A stretch of DNA of 64,000 bases from NCBI RefSeq assembly GCF_025370255.1, contig NZ_JAMTCD010000007.1, forward strand, positions 124,001 through 188,000. The letters are read 5' to 3'. This document shows, one piece after another, positions 9,758 to 22,495 of this stretch. Positions within the stretch are counted from its first letter, which is position 1. Each line of letters opens with the position of its first letter. Both the position numbers and the translations under genes were made by a program. The notes beneath the pieces are model-generated. The model was not told the origin of the DNA. It made no database searches and saw only the letters and a list, made by a program, of their open reading frames with translations. The stretch comes from Shewanella holmiensis (lineage in GTDB: Bacteria; Pseudomonadota; Gammaproteobacteria; Enterobacterales; Shewanellaceae).

Positions 9758-11314
9758 TTAAGCATCTTGGTTTTCAAAGTGATAACGACCAGTCTTCATG
9801 CTGCTAGGGCCAAGACGGGCATACTTGAACATCAAGAACATCTCAATAACCAGTAATACTGAATAGAACAAGGTAATTGAAATGATACTGAACCATAAAT
9901 CAGACACAGTTAAGCTTGATGCTGACATAAAGGTCGGTAATACTTCTGAAATCGTCCAAGGTTGACGACCATATTCAGCTACAAACCAACCACACTCAAT
10001 GGCAATCCAAGGTAACGGTAAGCCGTATAGTGCCGCTTTAAGCACCCACTTTTTCTCAGCAATCTGATGACGAGTACTTTGCCAAAACGCTGCAGCAAAG
10101 ATAAACAGCATCAACACACCCGCGCCAACCATAATACGGAATGACCAGAACATTGGCGCGACATTAGGAATAGAGTCTTTCGCAGCCGCTTTGATTTGCT
10201 CTTCTGTCGCATCAACTACGTTTTCAGTATAACGCTTCAGCAATAAGCCATAGCCTAAGTCATGCTTAGTTGCTTCAAAGTTATCACGCAGTTCCTGACT
10301 GGTATCGCCAGCACGAAGCTGTGTTAAGAATGAATAAGCAATCATACCGTTACGAATACGCACTTCATGCTCGTCAATCAAATCGATAATACCGGTCACT
10401 TGCTCATCTAAAGAGCGCGTGGCAATGATACCCATTGCATACGGAATTCGAATCGCATAATCATTTTTCATGGTTTCTTCATTTGGGAAACCAATGGCAG
10501 TAAAGGCAGCTGGAGCCGGCTCAGTGTGCCATTCTGCTTCAATTGCCGCTAATTTCACACGTTGTACTTCACCGACTTTATAGCCAGATTCGTCACCCAG
10601 TACGATAACAGACAGAATTGACGCCATACCAAAGCTTGCTGCAATCGCAAAAGAGCGACGAGCAAACGGTAAATCACGGCCTTTTAGAATATAGTATGAA
10701 CTGATTGCCAGAACGAACATGGCACCCGCTACATAACCCGATGCCACGGTGTGAACAAATTTCACCTGTGCAACAGGGTTGAAAATAACTTCAGCAAAGC
10801 TGGTCATTTCCATGCGCATGGTTTCATAGTTAAATACTGAACCTACCGGGTTTTGCATCCAACCATTAGCAACCAAAATCCACAACGCAGACATATTTGA
10901 ACCCAGCGCAACCAACCAGGTTACCGCTAAATGCTGACGTTTACTGAATCGGTCCCAACCAAAAAAGAACATACCCACTAAGGTTGATTCGAGGAAGAAT
11001 GCCATTAGGCCTTCAATCGCCAATGGCGCACCAAAAATATCACCTACATAGTGTGAAAAATATGACCAGTTAGTACCAAACTGGAATTCCATTGCCAAAC
11101 CGGTGGTAACACCTAAGGCAAAGTTAATTCCGAATAATTTACCCCAAAACTTAGTCATGTCTTTATATATCTGCTTATCTGTCATCACATAAAGTGACTC
11201 CATGATCGCCAGAATAAAAGCTAGGCCCAAGGTGAGAGGAACAAATAGAAAGTGATACATGGCTGTCAGCGCGAACTGCAAACGCGATAGCTCAACTACC
11301 TCTTCGATAATCAT
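9758..11314 (-). CDS. cydA: Cytochrome bd ubiquinol oxidase subunit I
   Basis: A 518-residue protein that carries the three haems and the quinol site of the bd oxidase. Visible hallmarks are [20 protein letters not shown] with the haem-ligand His near residue 21, [15 protein letters not shown] with the second His near 190, the quinol-binding Q-loop region (about 250-340), [11 protein letters not shown] with the Met-ligand region near 390, and [12 protein letters not shown] near 450. First gene of the leftward cydABX operon. The oxidase supports respiration at low oxygen and under nitrosative or sulfide stress. Confidence 0.97.
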   Translation of the reverse strand: MIIEEVVELSRLQFALTAMYHFLFVPLTLGLAFILAIMESLYVMTDKQIYKDMTKFWGKLFGINFALGVTTGLAMEFQFGTNWSYFSHYVGDIFGAPLAIEGLMAFFLESTLVGMFFFGWDRFSKRQHLAVTWLVALGSNMSALWILVANGWMQNPVGSVFNYETMRMEMTSFAEVIFNPVAQVKFVHTVASGYVAGAMFVLAISSYYILKGRDLPFARRSFAIAASFGMASILSVIVLGDESGYKVGEVQRVKLAAIEAEWHTEPAPAAFTAIGFPNEETMKNDYAIRIPYAMGIIATRSLDEQVTGIIDLIDEHEVRIRNGMIAYSFLTQLRAGDTSQELRDNFEATKHDLGYGLLLKRYTENVVDATEEQIKAAAKDSIPNVAPMFWSFRIMVGAGVLMLFIFAAAFWQSTRHQIAEKKWVLKAALYGLPLPWIAIECGWFVAEYGRQPWTISEVLPTFMSASSLTVSDLWFSIISITLFYSVLLVIEMFLMFKYARLGPSSMKTGRYHFENQDA

Positions 11315-12084
11315 TGGCGACTCCTTACTTCAGTACAACCAAATGCAAATTAAACAACATACCTGTTGCCAATATGGGTGTTTACTTATTGCCATCCAAC
11401 CAACGGGTTTAACACCATTAGTTAACAAGGTGTTAAAGCACGAGGTTACAGCAATAAATGACTCGTGTGATTAAAACATGAAACCTGAACAAAAAAATCG
11501 CTCAACATCTCATTTAAAGCAAAAGTGTGATCTCGCTTTATGCAAACTTATTCAAAAATAATTTTAAGTACCAATATCAGCAACTTACATTTCAAATAAA
11601 TTCAGAATACGCAGATTTTATACCATTGAAAATTGACCCAAATCAATCTAAGTTGCAGCTTTAAGTGGGTTTTGAGCATGTGCGCATAATACCACACTTG
11701 AGATATTGACAAGTGCATAATTCATTGGTAGGTAAAATTTCATAAATCTATAACGTTCATTACTAATGTAGATGATTAAGCTGTAACTACACCCAAAGCA
11801 ACGACACCAAAACATTAACAAATTAAGCAACAGATATACTAACCCAAACAAATTACATTTTTTAAATAAAAACAATAGCATACAAACTTCAACAAACAAA
11901 ATTAATAGCTTGTTGATTAGAAAAACTAATCTTAAATATCATTTTTACTAGTTTGAAAGTTTTCATTAAGCTCAGTATCATACACACATTAAGAAAACGA
12001 GTAGCATTTATGCCAAGGAGCCGTTGACTTAACCCTAAGGTATTTAACGTTCTTTGATGAACCAAACAATTGAGAGATGTTGCT
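11315..12084. other. AT-rich gap upstream of cydA
   Basis: About 770 bases without a supported gene. The part next to cydA should hold its promoter. An FNR/CRP-family-like site lies at 11633-11646. The remainder, 11650-12060, is strongly AT-rich with short open frames that have no ribosome-binding site or coding character. The right end carries the leader of the small ORF at 12085. Confidence 0.5.
11633..11646. promoter_or_regulatory. Possible FNR/CRP-family binding site
   Basis: TTGACCCAAATCAA differs at one position from the FNR-type consensus TTGAT-N4-ATCAA. It is about 320 bases upstream of the cydA start, far for a classical site, so it may instead serve a distant promoter or be chance in AT-rich DNA. 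Oxygen control of cyd operons is well known, which makes it worth listing. Confidence 0.3.
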
Positions 12085-12165
12085 ATGACTAAAGTATTTG
12101 AAAACGTTGTCAACTTATACAAACGTGCTTTTGTTGAGATGTACACCGCTAAAGAAATGAAGTAA
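12085..12165 (+). CDS. Possible 26-residue small protein
   Basis: ATG at 12085 opens 26 codons ending in TAA at 12163-12165, with GAGAGA about 9 bases upstream as a possible ribosome-binding site. The peptide starts MTKVFENVVNLYKRAFVEMY and continues TAKEMK. It is soluble-looking, with alternating hydrophobic and charged residues that could form an amphipathic helix. Codon use is ordinary for the neighbourhood. The ORF is followed by two stem-loops and a strong terminator ending at 12269, so it appears to be a self-contained transcript. I do not recognise a family. It could also be the coding-looking part of a regulatory RNA. Confidence 0.45.
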   Translation: MTKVFENVVNLYKRAFVEMYTAKEMK

Positions 12166-12180
12166 ATCACTAACAGTTTA

Positions 12181-12227
12181 TGTTTTGTTAGCGCAAAACA
12201 GTCGGCATCGTGATAAACAATACGATG
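12181..12227 (+). other. Two stem-loops downstream of the small ORF
   Basis: TGTTTTG (12181-12187) pairs with CAAAACA (12194-12200) around a 6-base loop. CATCGT (12206-12211) pairs with ACGATG (12222-12227). Together with the terminator at 12236-12269 this makes three consecutive hairpins within 90 bases, an arrangement common in 3' regions that give stable small RNAs. Confidence 0.5.
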
Positions 12228-12235
12228 ATTGACAC

Positions 12236-12269
12236 AAAAAAGCCCATTCATAATTGAATGGGCTTTTTT
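12236..12269 (+). terminator. Strong terminator after the small ORF
   Basis: GCCCATTCA (12242-12250) and TGAATGGGC (12255-12263) pair around TAAT, with six A before and six T after. No other rightward gene lies upstream that could use it, so it implies a short transcript covering 12085-12165. A weaker hairpin with T5 follows at 12328-12345. The rest of 12270-12435 holds no supported gene. Confidence 0.85.
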
Positions 12270-12436
12270 ACGCCTGTATTTTTTTGCACTGTTTGGTGAT
12301 GTTTTCTATCAAACACCAAAGCATCATCGCACTCAGTGCGTTTTTACTCGTCTAAGTGGTTTTGTCTTATCCGGTTCAATATATACAAACGCATTTCAGC
12401 ACCAAACACATTCCAAGGTAGAAGGCTTAATAATGA

Positions 12437-12462
12437 AAAAGGCGACTTAATCGTCGCCTTTT
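12437..12462 (-). terminator. Terminator of purL
   Basis: AAAAGGCGAC (12437-12446) pairs with GTCGCCTTTT (12453-12462) around a 6-base loop, about 20 bases beyond the purL stop. It reads as stem plus T run on the minus strand. Confidence 0.8.
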
Positions 12463-12482
12463 GATGGGATTAAAAGAGGTTA

Positions 12483-15400
12483 CTAACCAATTTTAACGCG
12501 CGCATTACGGAACATGCGCATCCATGGGCTATCTTCACCCCACTCTTCTGGATGCCATGAGTTGGCAACCGTTCTAAATACTCGCTCTGGGTGTGGCATC
12601 ATAATAGTCACACGACCATCTGTGGTACAAATCCCCGTTAAACCATTTGGTGAACCATTTGGGTTTAATGGATATTGAGTCGCGATTTGACCGTGGCCAT
12701 CAACGTAACGCAATGCTATCGTGCCTGAAGCTTCAGCTTTTGCTAATGCATCTGCATTGGCAAACTCAGCTAAACCTTCGCCATGAGACACTGCGATAGG
12801 CATACGCGAACCCACCATTCCCTCAAAGAACACTGACGGTGTTTGCTGTACTTCAACCAAACTGAAGCGCGCTTCGAAGCGCTCAGAACGGTTACGTACA
12901 AAGTGTGGCCAATGCTCGCTACCAGGAATAATTTCTTTCAGGTTTGACAACATTTGACAACCGTTACACACACCTAAGGCAATGCTTGAGTCACGTTCAA
13001 AGAAACGACTGAACTCATCACGGGCACGGGCATTAAATAGAATCGACTTAGCCCAACCTTCACCAGCACCCAATACGTCACCATAAGAGAATCCACCACA
13101 AGCCACTAAGCCCTGGAACTCTTCTAAGCTGATACGACCTGACAGAATGTCAGACATATGCACGTCACGGCTTTCAAAGCCTGCACGGTCAAATGCTGCA
13201 GCCATTTCAATATGAGAGTTAACACCCTGCTCACGTAAAATCGCCATTTTAGGTGCTGCACCTTTTAATATATAAGGGGCGGCAACATCTTCACTTGGGT
13301 TAAAGCCCAATTTAACCGTTAAGCCGGGTGCATCAGCTTGTTGCTTAAGCTCAAACTCTTCTTGCGCACATGCTGGGTTATCACGAAGTGACTGCATACG
13401 GTAAGTGGTTTCTGACCATAAAGTACGAAGTGCAGTACGGCTGTTCTGATAAATAACACGCTCACCATCAGTAATCTTGATGCTGTCCGCAGAGTGTAAA
13501 CCACCAATGTTATGACACGTCACGCCTTTAGCTTCAAATTTAGCGGCAATATTTGCGGCATCCGCTTGGCTTACTTGAATAACCGCGCCCAACTCTTCGT
13601 TAAATAAACGCTCTAAATCAGTACCGTTTAGCGCTGCAAGATCAATGTTTAAACCACTGTTACCGGCAAAGGCCATCTCAACTAACGTCGTGAACAAACC
13701 ACCATCACTGCGGTCGTGATAAGCAATAACCGATTGGTCTGCGACTAGCGTTTGCATGACTTCAAAGAAGCCTGCAAGGTTAGCCGTTTTATCTAAAGTT
13801 GGGGCAATATCGCCTAACTCGCTATAAACCTGTGCTAAACAAGAGCCACCTAAACGATTTTGACCATTGCTTAAATCCAACATTAATAAGGCTGTATCAC
13901 CTTTATCAGTGCGCAGTTCAGGGGTAACGGTTTTACGAATATCTTGCACCACACCAAAAGCGGTGATCACTAGAGACATAGGTGAAGTGACGGTTTTCTG
14001 CGTGCCGTTATCTTCCCATGCCGTTTTCATTGACATTGAATCTTTGCCAACAGGAATGGTGATACCTAATGCTGGACATAAGTCTTCACCAATTGCTTTA
14101 ACCGCTTGATAAAGACCGGCATCTTCACCAGGGTGACCCGCTGGCGACATCCAGTTTGCAGACAGTTTAATGCGCTTGAATGAACCTATGTCTGTGCCTG
14201 CAATGTTCATGATAGATTCAGCAACCGCCATACGGGCTGAAGCATCAAAATCAAGTAAGGCTAACGGCGTACGCTCACCCATTGACATGGCTTCACCGCA
14301 GTAACTGTCGTAACTTGATGCAGTAACCGCACAATCAGCAACGGGAACCTGCCAAGGACCAACTAATTGATCGCGATTCACTAAACCCGTTACAGAACGG
14401 TCACCGATGGTGATTAAAAAGGTTTTATCAGCAACAGTAGGTAAAGTCAGAATACGCTTAACCGCATCAGCTAAATCAATCTTAGATTGATCTAACGCTG
14501 GCGATACGGCTTTAGCAGATACCACATCGCGGCTCATCTTAGGCGCTTTACCTAATAACACTTCAAGCGGTAAATCAATTGGCTTGTTGTTAAAGTGACT
14601 GTCGGCAAGCGTTAGGTGCATTTCTTCAGTCGCTTCACCCACAACGGCAAAAGGTGCACGTTCACGGGCACAAATATCAGCAAATTGTTGTAAGTTCTCT
14701 GGCGCGACAGATAACACATAACGCTCTTGTGATTCGTTACACCAGATTTCAAGCGGGCTCATACCTGGCTCATCAGATGGTACGTTGCGTAAATTAAATA
14801 CGCCACCACGATCACCATCATTAACTAATTCAGGGAACGCATTCGATAATCCACCCGCGCCAACATCGTGAATAAACTGGATTGGGTTTGCATCACCTAA
14901 CTGCCAACAACGGTCGATCACTTCCTGACAACGACGTTCCATTTCTGGGTTTTCACGTTGTACTGAGGCAAAATCTAAATCTTCACTTGATTGGCCTGAT
15001 GCCATAGATGATGCTGCACCGCCACCTAAACCAATGTTCATAGCAGGGCCACCAAGCACAATAAGCTTAGCGCCAACGGTAATTTCACCTTTCTGCACAT
15101 GTTCATCGCGAATGTTACCTAAACCACCGGCAATCATAATTGGCTTGTGATAACCACGCACTTCAACACCATTGTGGCTAGACACCTGTTGCTCATAGGT
15201 ACGGAAATACCCTGTTAAAGCAGGACGACCAAATTCGTTGTTGAATGCTGCGCCGCCTAATGGGCCTTCAAGCATAATCTCTAACGGTGTGACGATGCGA
15301 TCAGGCTTACCGTAATTCCCTTCCCATGGCTGAACAAAACCAGGGATCTTCAAGTTGGACACGGTAAAACCCGTTAAACCGGCTTTAGGCTTTGAACCAC

Positions 15401-16364
15401 GACCCGTTGCACCTTCGTCACGAATTTCACCACCAGAACCAGTAGCGGCACCTGGATAAGGGCTAATTGCGGTTGGATGATTATGGGTTTCCACTTTCAT
15501 CAACACGTGCATCGGCTCAGTGTGATAATTGTATACGCCATCAGGATCAGGGAAGAAACGGCCAGCAACAGGACCTGTCATTACCGCAGCGTTATCTTTG
15601 TAGGCTGATAACACGTTATCAGGGGTCACTTCAAAGGTGTTTTTGATCATTTTGAACAATGATTTTGGCTGAACTTCACCATCAATCGTCCAATCTGCAT
15701 TAAAAATTTTATGGCGACAATGTTCAGAGTTAGCCTGAGCGAACATCATTAATTCGATGTCATTTGGATTACGTTTTAAACGAACAAAGTTCTCAACTAA
15801 ATAATCAATTTCGTCTTCTGCTAACGCAAGTCCTAACTTAACGTTAGCCACTTCAAGAGCACGGCGACCTTCTGCAAGAATGTTCACACTGTTAAACTTA
15901 GCAGGTTCAGTGCGCTTGAAAAGCACTTCAGCACCAGCAAAATCGGTTAACACCACTTCCATCATGCGATCATGCAATAAACCTAATAATTGCTGCTGTT
16001 GTGCTGTCGATAACTCAGCTGACTCAACATAATAGGCGATGCCACGTTCTAAACGCTTTACTTTACCTAAGCCGCAATTACGCGCGATATCTGTGGCTTT
16101 GGAAGACCAAGGTGAAATGGTACCAGGACGAGGCGTGATAAAAACTAATTGTCCTTGCGGGGCGTGGGACTCAATGGCTGGGCCATAGGTCAAGATTCGT
16201 TCAAGCTGAACACGCTCATTATCATCTAGTTGTTCAGTTAAATCTGCTAAATGCATATATTCAGCGTAGATACTTTTCACAGGAAGATCTGCGCTATCGC
16301 AGGCCTCCATGAGTTTTTGAACTCTAAATGCAGAAAGTGCAGGGGCTCCGCGAATGATTTCCAT
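12483..16364 (-). CDS. purL: Phosphoribosylformylglycinamidine synthase
   Basis: This very large single-chain enzyme (1293 residues from the ATG, or 1294 from a GTG one codon earlier) makes FGAM from FGAR, glutamine and ATP in purine synthesis. It has the expected order: an N-terminal domain, two AIR-synthase-like halves with the nucleotide-binding block [19 protein letters not shown] near residue 305, and a C-terminal class I glutamine amidotransferase domain with the nucleophile motif GVCNGCQML near residue 1135 and the His/Glu pair in ISHGEG and PHPERVF. AAGGTGA lies upstream of either start. Monocistronic, with its own terminator. Confidence 0.98.
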   Translation of the reverse strand: MEIIRGAPALSAFRVQKLMEACDSADLPVKSIYAEYMHLADLTEQLDDNERVQLERILTYGPAIESHAPQGQLVFITPRPGTISPWSSKATDIARNCGLGKVKRLERGIAYYVESAELSTAQQQQLLGLLHDRMMEVVLTDFAGAEVLFKRTEPAKFNSVNILAEGRRALEVANVKLGLALAEDEIDYLVENFVRLKRNPNDIELMMFAQANSEHCRHKIFNADWTIDGEVQPKSLFKMIKNTFEVTPDNVLSAYKDNAAVMTGPVAGRFFPDPDGVYNYHTEPMHVLMKVETHNHPTAISPYPGAATGSGGEIRDEGATGRGSKPKAGLTGFTVSNLKIPGFVQPWEGNYGKPDRIVTPLEIMLEGPLGGAAFNNEFGRPALTGYFRTYEQQVSSHNGVEVRGYHKPIMIAGGLGNIRDEHVQKGEITVGAKLIVLGGPAMNIGLGGGAASSMASGQSSEDLDFASVQRENPEMERRCQEVIDRCWQLGDANPIQFIHDVGAGGLSNAFPELVNDGDRGGVFNLRNVPSDEPGMSPLEIWCNESQERYVLSVAPENLQQFADICARERAPFAVVGEATEEMHLTLADSHFNNKPIDLPLEVLLGKAPKMSRDVVSAKAVSPALDQSKIDLADAVKRILTLPTVADKTFLITIGDRSVTGLVNRDQLVGPWQVPVADCAVTASSYDSYCGEAMSMGERTPLALLDFDASARMAVAESIMNIAGTDIGSFKRIKLSANWMSPAGHPGEDAGLYQAVKAIGEDLCPALGITIPVGKDSMSMKTAWEDNGTQKTVTSPMSLVITAFGVVQDIRKTVTPELRTDKGDTALLMLDLSNGQNRLGGSCLAQVYSELGDIAPTLDKTANLAGFFEVMQTLVADQSVIAYHDRSDGGLFTTLVEMAFAGNSGLNIDLAALNGTDLERLFNEELGAVIQVSQADAANIAAKFEAKGVTCHNIGGLHSADSIKITDGERVIYQNSRTALRTLWSETTYRMQSLRDNPACAQEEFELKQQADAPGLTVKLGFNPSEDVAAPYILKGAAPKMAILREQGVNSHIEMAAAFDRAGFESRDVHMSDILSGRISLEEFQGLVACGGFSYGDVLGAGEGWAKSILFNARARDEFSRFFERDSSIALGVCNGCQMLSNLKEIIPGSEHWPHFVRNRSERFEARFSLVEVQQTPSVFFEGMVGSRMPIAVSHGEGLAEFANADALAKAEASGTIALRYVDGHGQIATQYPLNPNGSPNGLTGICTTDGRVTIMMPHPERVFRTVANSWHPEEWGEDSPWMRMFRNARVKIG

Positions 16365-16791
16365 CACGTCTATTCACCTTATAAATTATATAGGAGGGTC
16401 AGAATTGGCGCTATTATAGGGAATTGCACCGTACAAATCACCTGCCATACAGTTTGAAAACAGTGTTTCCTTTTAGGCAAAATATCGTCGCGAATTACAG
16501 TTATTTTCCGGCCAGATATAAAGCGACAATTTAAGATTTTAAAAACTGCTGGAAAAGTTCCCCATCAAAAATACCCAGCCAATATCGACGTTAAAAACAA
16601 GACCTGCCAAGATCTTAATATTAAAAAACGTTTACTTTTTAACCGCGACTATGCGATTTCAATAACACCTGTTAAAATAGACACTATAACAAGCCCTACA
16701 GCTCTGCTATTTGCTCTTTTCTTACTTAGCTTTATAACAGTAATTCTTTTCGATTCTTAACGTTATTTTAGAAAGTAATTCATTAATAATT
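16365..16791. other. Divergent promoter region between purL and mltF
   Basis: About 430 bases with no supported gene. It must carry the leftward purL promoter and the rightward mltF promoter. AAACGTTTAC at about 16626-16635 is reminiscent of the core of a purine-repressor site, but the outer G and C positions are missing and I do not call it one. The right half is rich in short A/T runs. Confidence 0.5.
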
Positions 16792-18237
16792 ATGATAAAA
16801 AAATTATTTGTCATTTTGTTTGCGGTTACATTACTCGCTTGCCAGCCAGTTGAAACTCCACAATCAGAAGACGTTATTTCTCCGGTCACAAAACGTACCG
16901 AACTTCGAGTTGGTACACTTTATGGACCGCAAATTTATCTTAACTCTGAAGAGTTAGGAGAGTCTGGCTTTGACTTTGAAATGGCCAACAAATTTGCTGA
17001 TTACCTTGGTTTACCATTACAGATGGTGCCTTTTACTAACCGTAAGCAGCTGTTTCAATCTCTTAAAGAAGGTAAAATTGATATTATTGCCGCTGGTATA
17101 GCCAAAACCCCCAGCCGTTCTCAACAATTTAAACTGGGTCCGACCATGTATAAGGTAAACCAGGTATTGGTTTACAAAGAAGGCACACCGGAGCCGAAAG
17201 ATATCGCATCTTTACCGGGTGAAATTACTGTTGCTTCGCATTCATCATCGGTCCATACCTTAACCCAATTACAGAAAAACCATCCGGATCTCGCCTGGAA
17301 TCAGGTTAACGAGCAAGATTATGACGATTTGTTTGCTCTAGTTGCCAATGGTGATATCAATTACACCATCTCGGACTCTAACAGCTTATTGATCAATCAG
17401 CGTTTTTTACCCGAATTGCGTGCGGGGATGATTTTAGAAGAGAAGCTAGAAGTCGTTTGGCTTTTGCCAGCCGATGAAAGCGATCGTTTAATGAGCAAAC
17501 TGTTAGCATTTTGGCATAAAGAAAAACGCGCTGGAACCTTAGAACATTTAAATGAAAAGTATTTTGGCCATGTAAAGCGTTTTGATTATGTCGATACTCG
17601 TGCCTTTATTCGCGCAATTGATAACGTTTTACCTGAATATAGGTCGATGTTTGAGCAATACGCTGGTGATTTTGATTGGCGTAAACTTGCCGCCACCAGT
17701 TATCAGGAGTCACATTGGAATCCATCAGCTCGCTCGCCGACAGGTGTTCGAGGCATGATGATGCTAACACGTCCTACAGCTGAATATGTTGGCGTGAATG
17801 ATCGACTTGATGCTGAACAAAGTATTCGTGGTGGTGCCATTTACCTTAAAGACATGATTGATCGCTTGCCTGAGTCAATTCCTGACAGCCAGCGTATTTG
17901 GTTTGCACTAGCTTCATACAATATTGGAATGGGTCACGTGGAAGATGCGCGAAAATTGACGCAATCTATGGGGATGGATCCCAGTTCATGGCGAGATGTT
18001 AAAAAGGTATTGCCTTTACTTCAGCAATCTAAATATTATAAACAAACACGTTATGGTTATGCCCGTGGCAGTGAAGCCGTGCATTATGTTGACAGTATCC
18101 GTCGTTACTATGACACGCTTGTTTGGGTTGATAATCAATCTAAACAAATGGAAACATTGACGCCAGAAAATGAGGCAGAAGCCGTAGCAGAAGTGAACAA
18201 CAATCTAACAAAAAGCACGCTTCCCCCTAAAGGCTAA
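16792..18237 (+). CDS. mltF: Membrane-bound lytic murein transglycosylase F
   Basis: A 481-residue lipoprotein with signal peptide and lipobox ending at Cys17 (LLAC). Residues about 35-265 form a periplasmic binding-protein domain of the amino-acid-binding type. Residues about 285-450 form an SLT lysozyme-like domain with the catalytic Glu in SYQESHWNP near 306, followed by [11 protein letters not shown] and the AxYNxGxGHV-type block [12 protein letters not shown]. This two-domain order is diagnostic of MltF. It cleaves peptidoglycan glycan strands with 1,6-anhydro product formation at the outer membrane. The C-terminal 40 residues are acidic and probably disordered. Confidence 0.96.
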   Translation: MIKKLFVILFAVTLLACQPVETPQSEDVISPVTKRTELRVGTLYGPQIYLNSEELGESGFDFEMANKFADYLGLPLQMVPFTNRKQLFQSLKEGKIDIIAAGIAKTPSRSQQFKLGPTMYKVNQVLVYKEGTPEPKDIASLPGEITVASHSSSVHTLTQLQKNHPDLAWNQVNEQDYDDLFALVANGDINYTISDSNSLLINQRFLPELRAGMILEEKLEVVWLLPADESDRLMSKLLAFWHKEKRAGTLEHLNEKYFGHVKRFDYVDTRAFIRAIDNVLPEYRSMFEQYAGDFDWRKLAATSYQESHWNPSARSPTGVRGMMMLTRPTAEYVGVNDRLDAEQSIRGGAIYLKDMIDRLPESIPDSQRIWFALASYNIGMGHVEDARKLTQSMGMDPSSWRDVKKVLPLLQQSKYYKQTRYGYARGSEAVHYVDSIRRYYDTLVWVDNQSKQMETLTPENEAEAVAEVNNNLTKSTLPPKG

Positions 18238-18277
18238 CCCTTAGTTTTTAGCGTACAGTTAAGAATATGGAGTATTT

Positions 18278-18397
18278 ATGAGAAGACGTTTAATGAGCAA
18301 TATTAGCTCTCGCAGACGCGTGATGTTGAAGCTGCAAAAAAGACGTATTAAAAACAGGCAACACTCTTTCTTTTCTTTTCAAACTACGGATGCTTAG
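18278..18397 (+). CDS. Possible 39-residue basic small protein
   Basis: ATG at 18278 follows GGAG by six bases and opens 39 codons ending at TAG 18395-18397. The first two thirds are extremely basic (start MRRRLMSNISSRRRVMLKLQ, then KRRIKNRQ), followed by HSFFSFQTTDA. The stop codon lies in the loop of a terminator hairpin, a compact arrangement typical of very short mRNAs. It is 40 bases after mltF and could be co-transcribed with it. Family not recognised; a nucleic-acid or membrane-binding role is only a guess from charge. Confidence 0.5.
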   Translation: MRRRLMSNISSRRRVMLKLQKRRIKNRQHSFFSFQTTDA

Positions 18398-18411
18398 GCA
18401 TCCGTTTTTTT
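18387..18411 (+). terminator. Terminator overlapping the small ORF stop
   Basis: CGGATGC (18387-18393) and GCATCCG (18398-18404) close a TTAG loop, followed by seven T. It ends the rightward mltF/small-ORF transcript. Confidence 0.85.
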
Positions 18412-18426
18412 ATCAAATATTTCGAG

Positions 18427-18464
18427 AAAAACCCCGTGATCCGAGCGAAGCGAAAGTCGCGGGG
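18427..18464 (-). terminator. GC-rich hairpin, probable tadA terminator
   Basis: CCCCG (18432-18436) pairs with CGGGG (18460-18464). The interior CGAGCGAAGCGAAAGTCG can fold further. Five A at 18427-18431 give a T run on the minus strand. It lies about 220 bases past the tadA stop; the 18465-18685 stretch between them has no supported gene. Confidence 0.55.
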
Positions 18465-18685
18465 TAGTTCACCTGTCATTTACCTTAGATAAACGTTACA
18501 ACTAATGTATCGATATTGGGTTCCAGTATTGACCTGAACCGTGGTTAAGCGATTGATTCATTTAATATACTCTACCACTTCAACCAAAGATTTTGACTGA
18601 TAACCGTGTCAATTTACCCGCCAAGAGTGAGATTATTGCAAGTCAATCCTACGCAGTTAACCTTGAAAATAGCCGCTGAAGATAG

Positions 18686-19237
18686 TTATTCATCAGTGTT
18701 CAGCTGATTAACTGCCCTTGCCTGTTTTAAGGCTTTTATTTCCTGTCTGCGTCGTTTAAAAAAAGCACTTAATTGCGCGCCGCATTCGTCTGCCAACACT
18801 CCAGAGGTTACTTGTAACTGATGGTTAAACTGGGCATGTTGTAATAAATTAATCACACTGCCTGCCGCCCCTGTTTTTAAATCATCAGCACCATACACCA
18901 CTCGCTTAATACGGCCGTGTACTATGGCGCCGGCACACATGGCGCAAGGTTCTAAAGTGACATATAAGGTGGTATCGAGCATACGGTAATTTTCTAAAAC
19001 CTGCCCCGCTTGGCGAATGCATTCCATTTCAGCATGGGCGGTGGGATCATGATTTAGGATACTTAAGTTAAAGCCACTTGCGATCATCACATCATCTTTA
19101 ACCAGTACAGCTCCCACAGGCACCTCGCCTTTAAGTTCTGCTAGCTCTGCCAATTGCATAGCAACGGCCATCCACTTTTGGTCGATTGCTTGCTGTGCTA
19201 TATCAAGGGGGTCTGTCGTATGTTCGCTTAAAGTCAC
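18686..19237 (-). CDS. tadA: tRNA-specific adenosine deaminase
   Basis: TadA converts the wobble adenosine of tRNA-Arg(ACG) to inosine. This 183-residue protein has the cytidine/deoxycytidylate deaminase zinc site: HAEM (His ligand and proton-shuttle Glu, near residue 70) and PCAMCAG (two Cys ligands, near residue 100). It also has the family motif GEVPVGAVLV near residue 39. The frame starts with GTG, with AGGC close upstream; a start at the internal Met before AVAMQLAEL would still give a full domain. The C-terminal tail KRRRQEIKALKQ is basic, as usual. Confidence 0.95.
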   Translation of the reverse strand: MTLSEHTTDPLDIAQQAIDQKWMAVAMQLAELAELKGEVPVGAVLVKDDVMIASGFNLSILNHDPTAHAEMECIRQAGQVLENYRMLDTTLYVTLEPCAMCAGAIVHGRIKRVVYGADDLKTGAAGSVINLLQHAQFNHQLQVTSGVLADECGAQLSAFFKRRRQEIKALKQARAVNQLNTDE

Positions 19238-19280
19238 TTGCCTAACCTAACAAAATCAATAATGATTTATTCTAACAAAT

Positions 19281-19306
19281 AAAAAAGACGCCGAAGCGTC
19301 TTTTTT
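19281..19306 (-). terminator. Terminator of the guaBA operon
   Basis: An 11-base stem, AAAAAAGACGC (19281-19291) with GCGTCTTTTTT (19296-19306), closes a CGAA tetraloop. It lies 30 bases beyond the guaA stop codon and is symmetrical, so it could work in both directions. Confidence 0.9.
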
Positions 19307-19335
19307 AACAAAGTGTCAGCCAACACTTAATAAGA

Positions 19336-20913
19336 TTATTCCCATTCAATCGTTGCAGGTGGCTTACCCGATATATCGTAAACCACACGAGAAATGCCAT
19401 CCACTTCATTGATAATACGATTAGACACACGACCTAAGAAATCATAAGGTAAGTGTGCCCAATGCGCGGTCATAAAGTCGATAGTTTCTACTGCGCGAAG
19501 TGAAACAACCCAATCATATTTACGACCATCACCCATTACGCCTACTGAGCGTACAGGTAAAAACACCGTAAATGCTTGGCTAACTTTGTTGTACAAATCG
19601 GCTTTGTGTAATTCTTCGATGAAGATAGCATCTGCACGGCGCAGTAAATCACAGTATTCTTTCTTCACTTCACCAAGAACACGTACTCCAAGACCTGGGC
19701 CTGGGAACGGGTGACGGTAAAGCATGTTGTATGGCAGACCTAATTCTAAACCAATTTTACGTACTTCATCTTTAAATAATTCACGTAAAGGTTCAACTAA
19801 ACCGAGTTCCATATCATCAGGTAAACCGCCCACATTGTGGTGCGATTTAATTACATGTGCTTTGCCTGTTGCACTACCTGCTGATTCAATCACATCAGGG
19901 TAAATAGTGCCTTGTGCTAACCATTTTGCATTGGCACATTTTTTCGATTCTTCATCAAAAATTTCAACAAACACACGGCCAATGATTTTACGCTTAGCTT
20001 CAGGATCTGCAACGCCAGCCATCGCATCTAAGAAGCGGTTTTCAGCATCAACATGAATGATATTCAGTCCGAAGTGATCGCCAAACATTTCCATGACTTG
20101 CTCAGCTTCGTTTAAACGCAATAAACCGTTATCAACAAATACACAGGTCAACTTGCTGCCAATTGCGCGATGTAACAACATTGCCACGACGGATGAGTCA
20201 ACACCACCAGATAAGCCAAGAATAACTTCGTCATCACCAATTTGCTTTTTCAAACGCTCAATCGCATCTTCAATAATTGAAGAGGGTTTCCAGTTTGCAG
20301 GGCAACCACATATTTCAAGGGCAAAATGCTCAAGCATACGCTTACCTTGACGGGTATGGGTTACTTCAGGGTGAAATTGCACGCCGTAAAATTGTTTGTC
20401 TTCATTCGCCATAGCCGCATAAGGACAAGTATCCGTTTTTGCAACTGTCACAAACCCTTCAGGGATAGCAGACACTTTATCACCGTGACTCATCCATACA
20501 TCAAGTAAGGGTTTGCCATCAGCGCTAACGGCATCTTCAATGCTTTTGAATAAAGCAGAAGTGGTTTGTAATTCAATTTGGGCGTAACCAAATTCACCTT
20601 CACCTACACCTTGAATGACTTTACCGCCAAGTTGTTCTGACATGGTTTGCATGCCATAACAAATACCTAAAACAGGTACACCCGCGTTAAACACATATTC
20701 AGGAGCGCGTGGAGAATTTTCAGCAGTTACGCTTTCTGGGCCACCGGCTAAAATAATACCATTAGGGGCAAAACCGCGGATTTGTTCTTCGGTGACATCC
20801 CATGCCCAAAGTTCACAATAAACGCCAATTTCGCGAATACGGCGGGCAATAAGTTGGGTGTACTGAGAACCAAAATCAAGGATCAGTATCTTATGCTCAT
20901 GGATATTACTCAT
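19336..20913 (-). CDS. guaA: GMP synthase (glutamine-hydrolysing)
   Basis: A 525-residue enzyme that aminates XMP to GMP. The N-terminal class I amidotransferase domain shows [15 protein letters not shown], the nucleophile loop GICYGMQ near residue 84 and the FHPEV His/Glu pair near 180. The ATP-pyrophosphatase domain begins near residue 210 and contains the P-loop [10 protein letters not shown]. The C-terminal dimerisation domain ends with the strongly conserved KPPATIEWE. Second gene of the guaBA operon, 97 bases downstream of guaB with a hairpin between. Confidence 0.98.
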   Translation of the reverse strand: MSNIHEHKILILDFGSQYTQLIARRIREIGVYCELWAWDVTEEQIRGFAPNGIILAGGPESVTAENSPRAPEYVFNAGVPVLGICYGMQTMSEQLGGKVIQGVGEGEFGYAQIELQTTSALFKSIEDAVSADGKPLLDVWMSHGDKVSAIPEGFVTVAKTDTCPYAAMANEDKQFYGVQFHPEVTHTRQGKRMLEHFALEICGCPANWKPSSIIEDAIERLKKQIGDDEVILGLSGGVDSSVVAMLLHRAIGSKLTCVFVDNGLLRLNEAEQVMEMFGDHFGLNIIHVDAENRFLDAMAGVADPEAKRKIIGRVFVEIFDEESKKCANAKWLAQGTIYPDVIESAGSATGKAHVIKSHHNVGGLPDDMELGLVEPLRELFKDEVRKIGLELGLPYNMLYRHPFPGPGLGVRVLGEVKKEYCDLLRRADAIFIEELHKADLYNKVSQAFTVFLPVRSVGVMGDGRKYDWVVSLRAVETIDFMTAHWAHLPYDFLGRVSNRIINEVDGISRVVYDISGKPPATIEWE

Positions 20914-20985
20914 GGAGTACCTTCAAATAATAATTAATGCACTAACTTAAACGGGGTGTTTAAGTCATTAAATAAATAAACAAGA

Positions 20986-20999
20986 GCGGCTTACGCCGC
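20986..20999 (-). other. Intercistronic hairpin between guaB and guaA
   Basis: GCGGC and GCCGC pair around TTAC, just after the guaB stop. A loosely T-rich stretch follows on the minus strand. It may stabilise the guaB 3' end or act as a partial terminator that lowers guaA expression relative to guaB. Confidence 0.45.
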
Positions 21000-21010
21000 C
21001 CTGATTAACA

Positions 21011-22495
<1,485 letters not shown>

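Noticed and set aside
12229..12450. 73-codon rightward frame before the purL terminator
   Set aside because: It runs through the stem of the terminator at 12236-12269 and a second hairpin, lacks a ribosome-binding site and overlaps the purL terminator.
16620..16640. Possible purine-repressor site upstream of purL
   Set aside because: Only the AACGTTT core is present; the flanking G and C positions that define the site are missing, and it is about 260 bases from the start.
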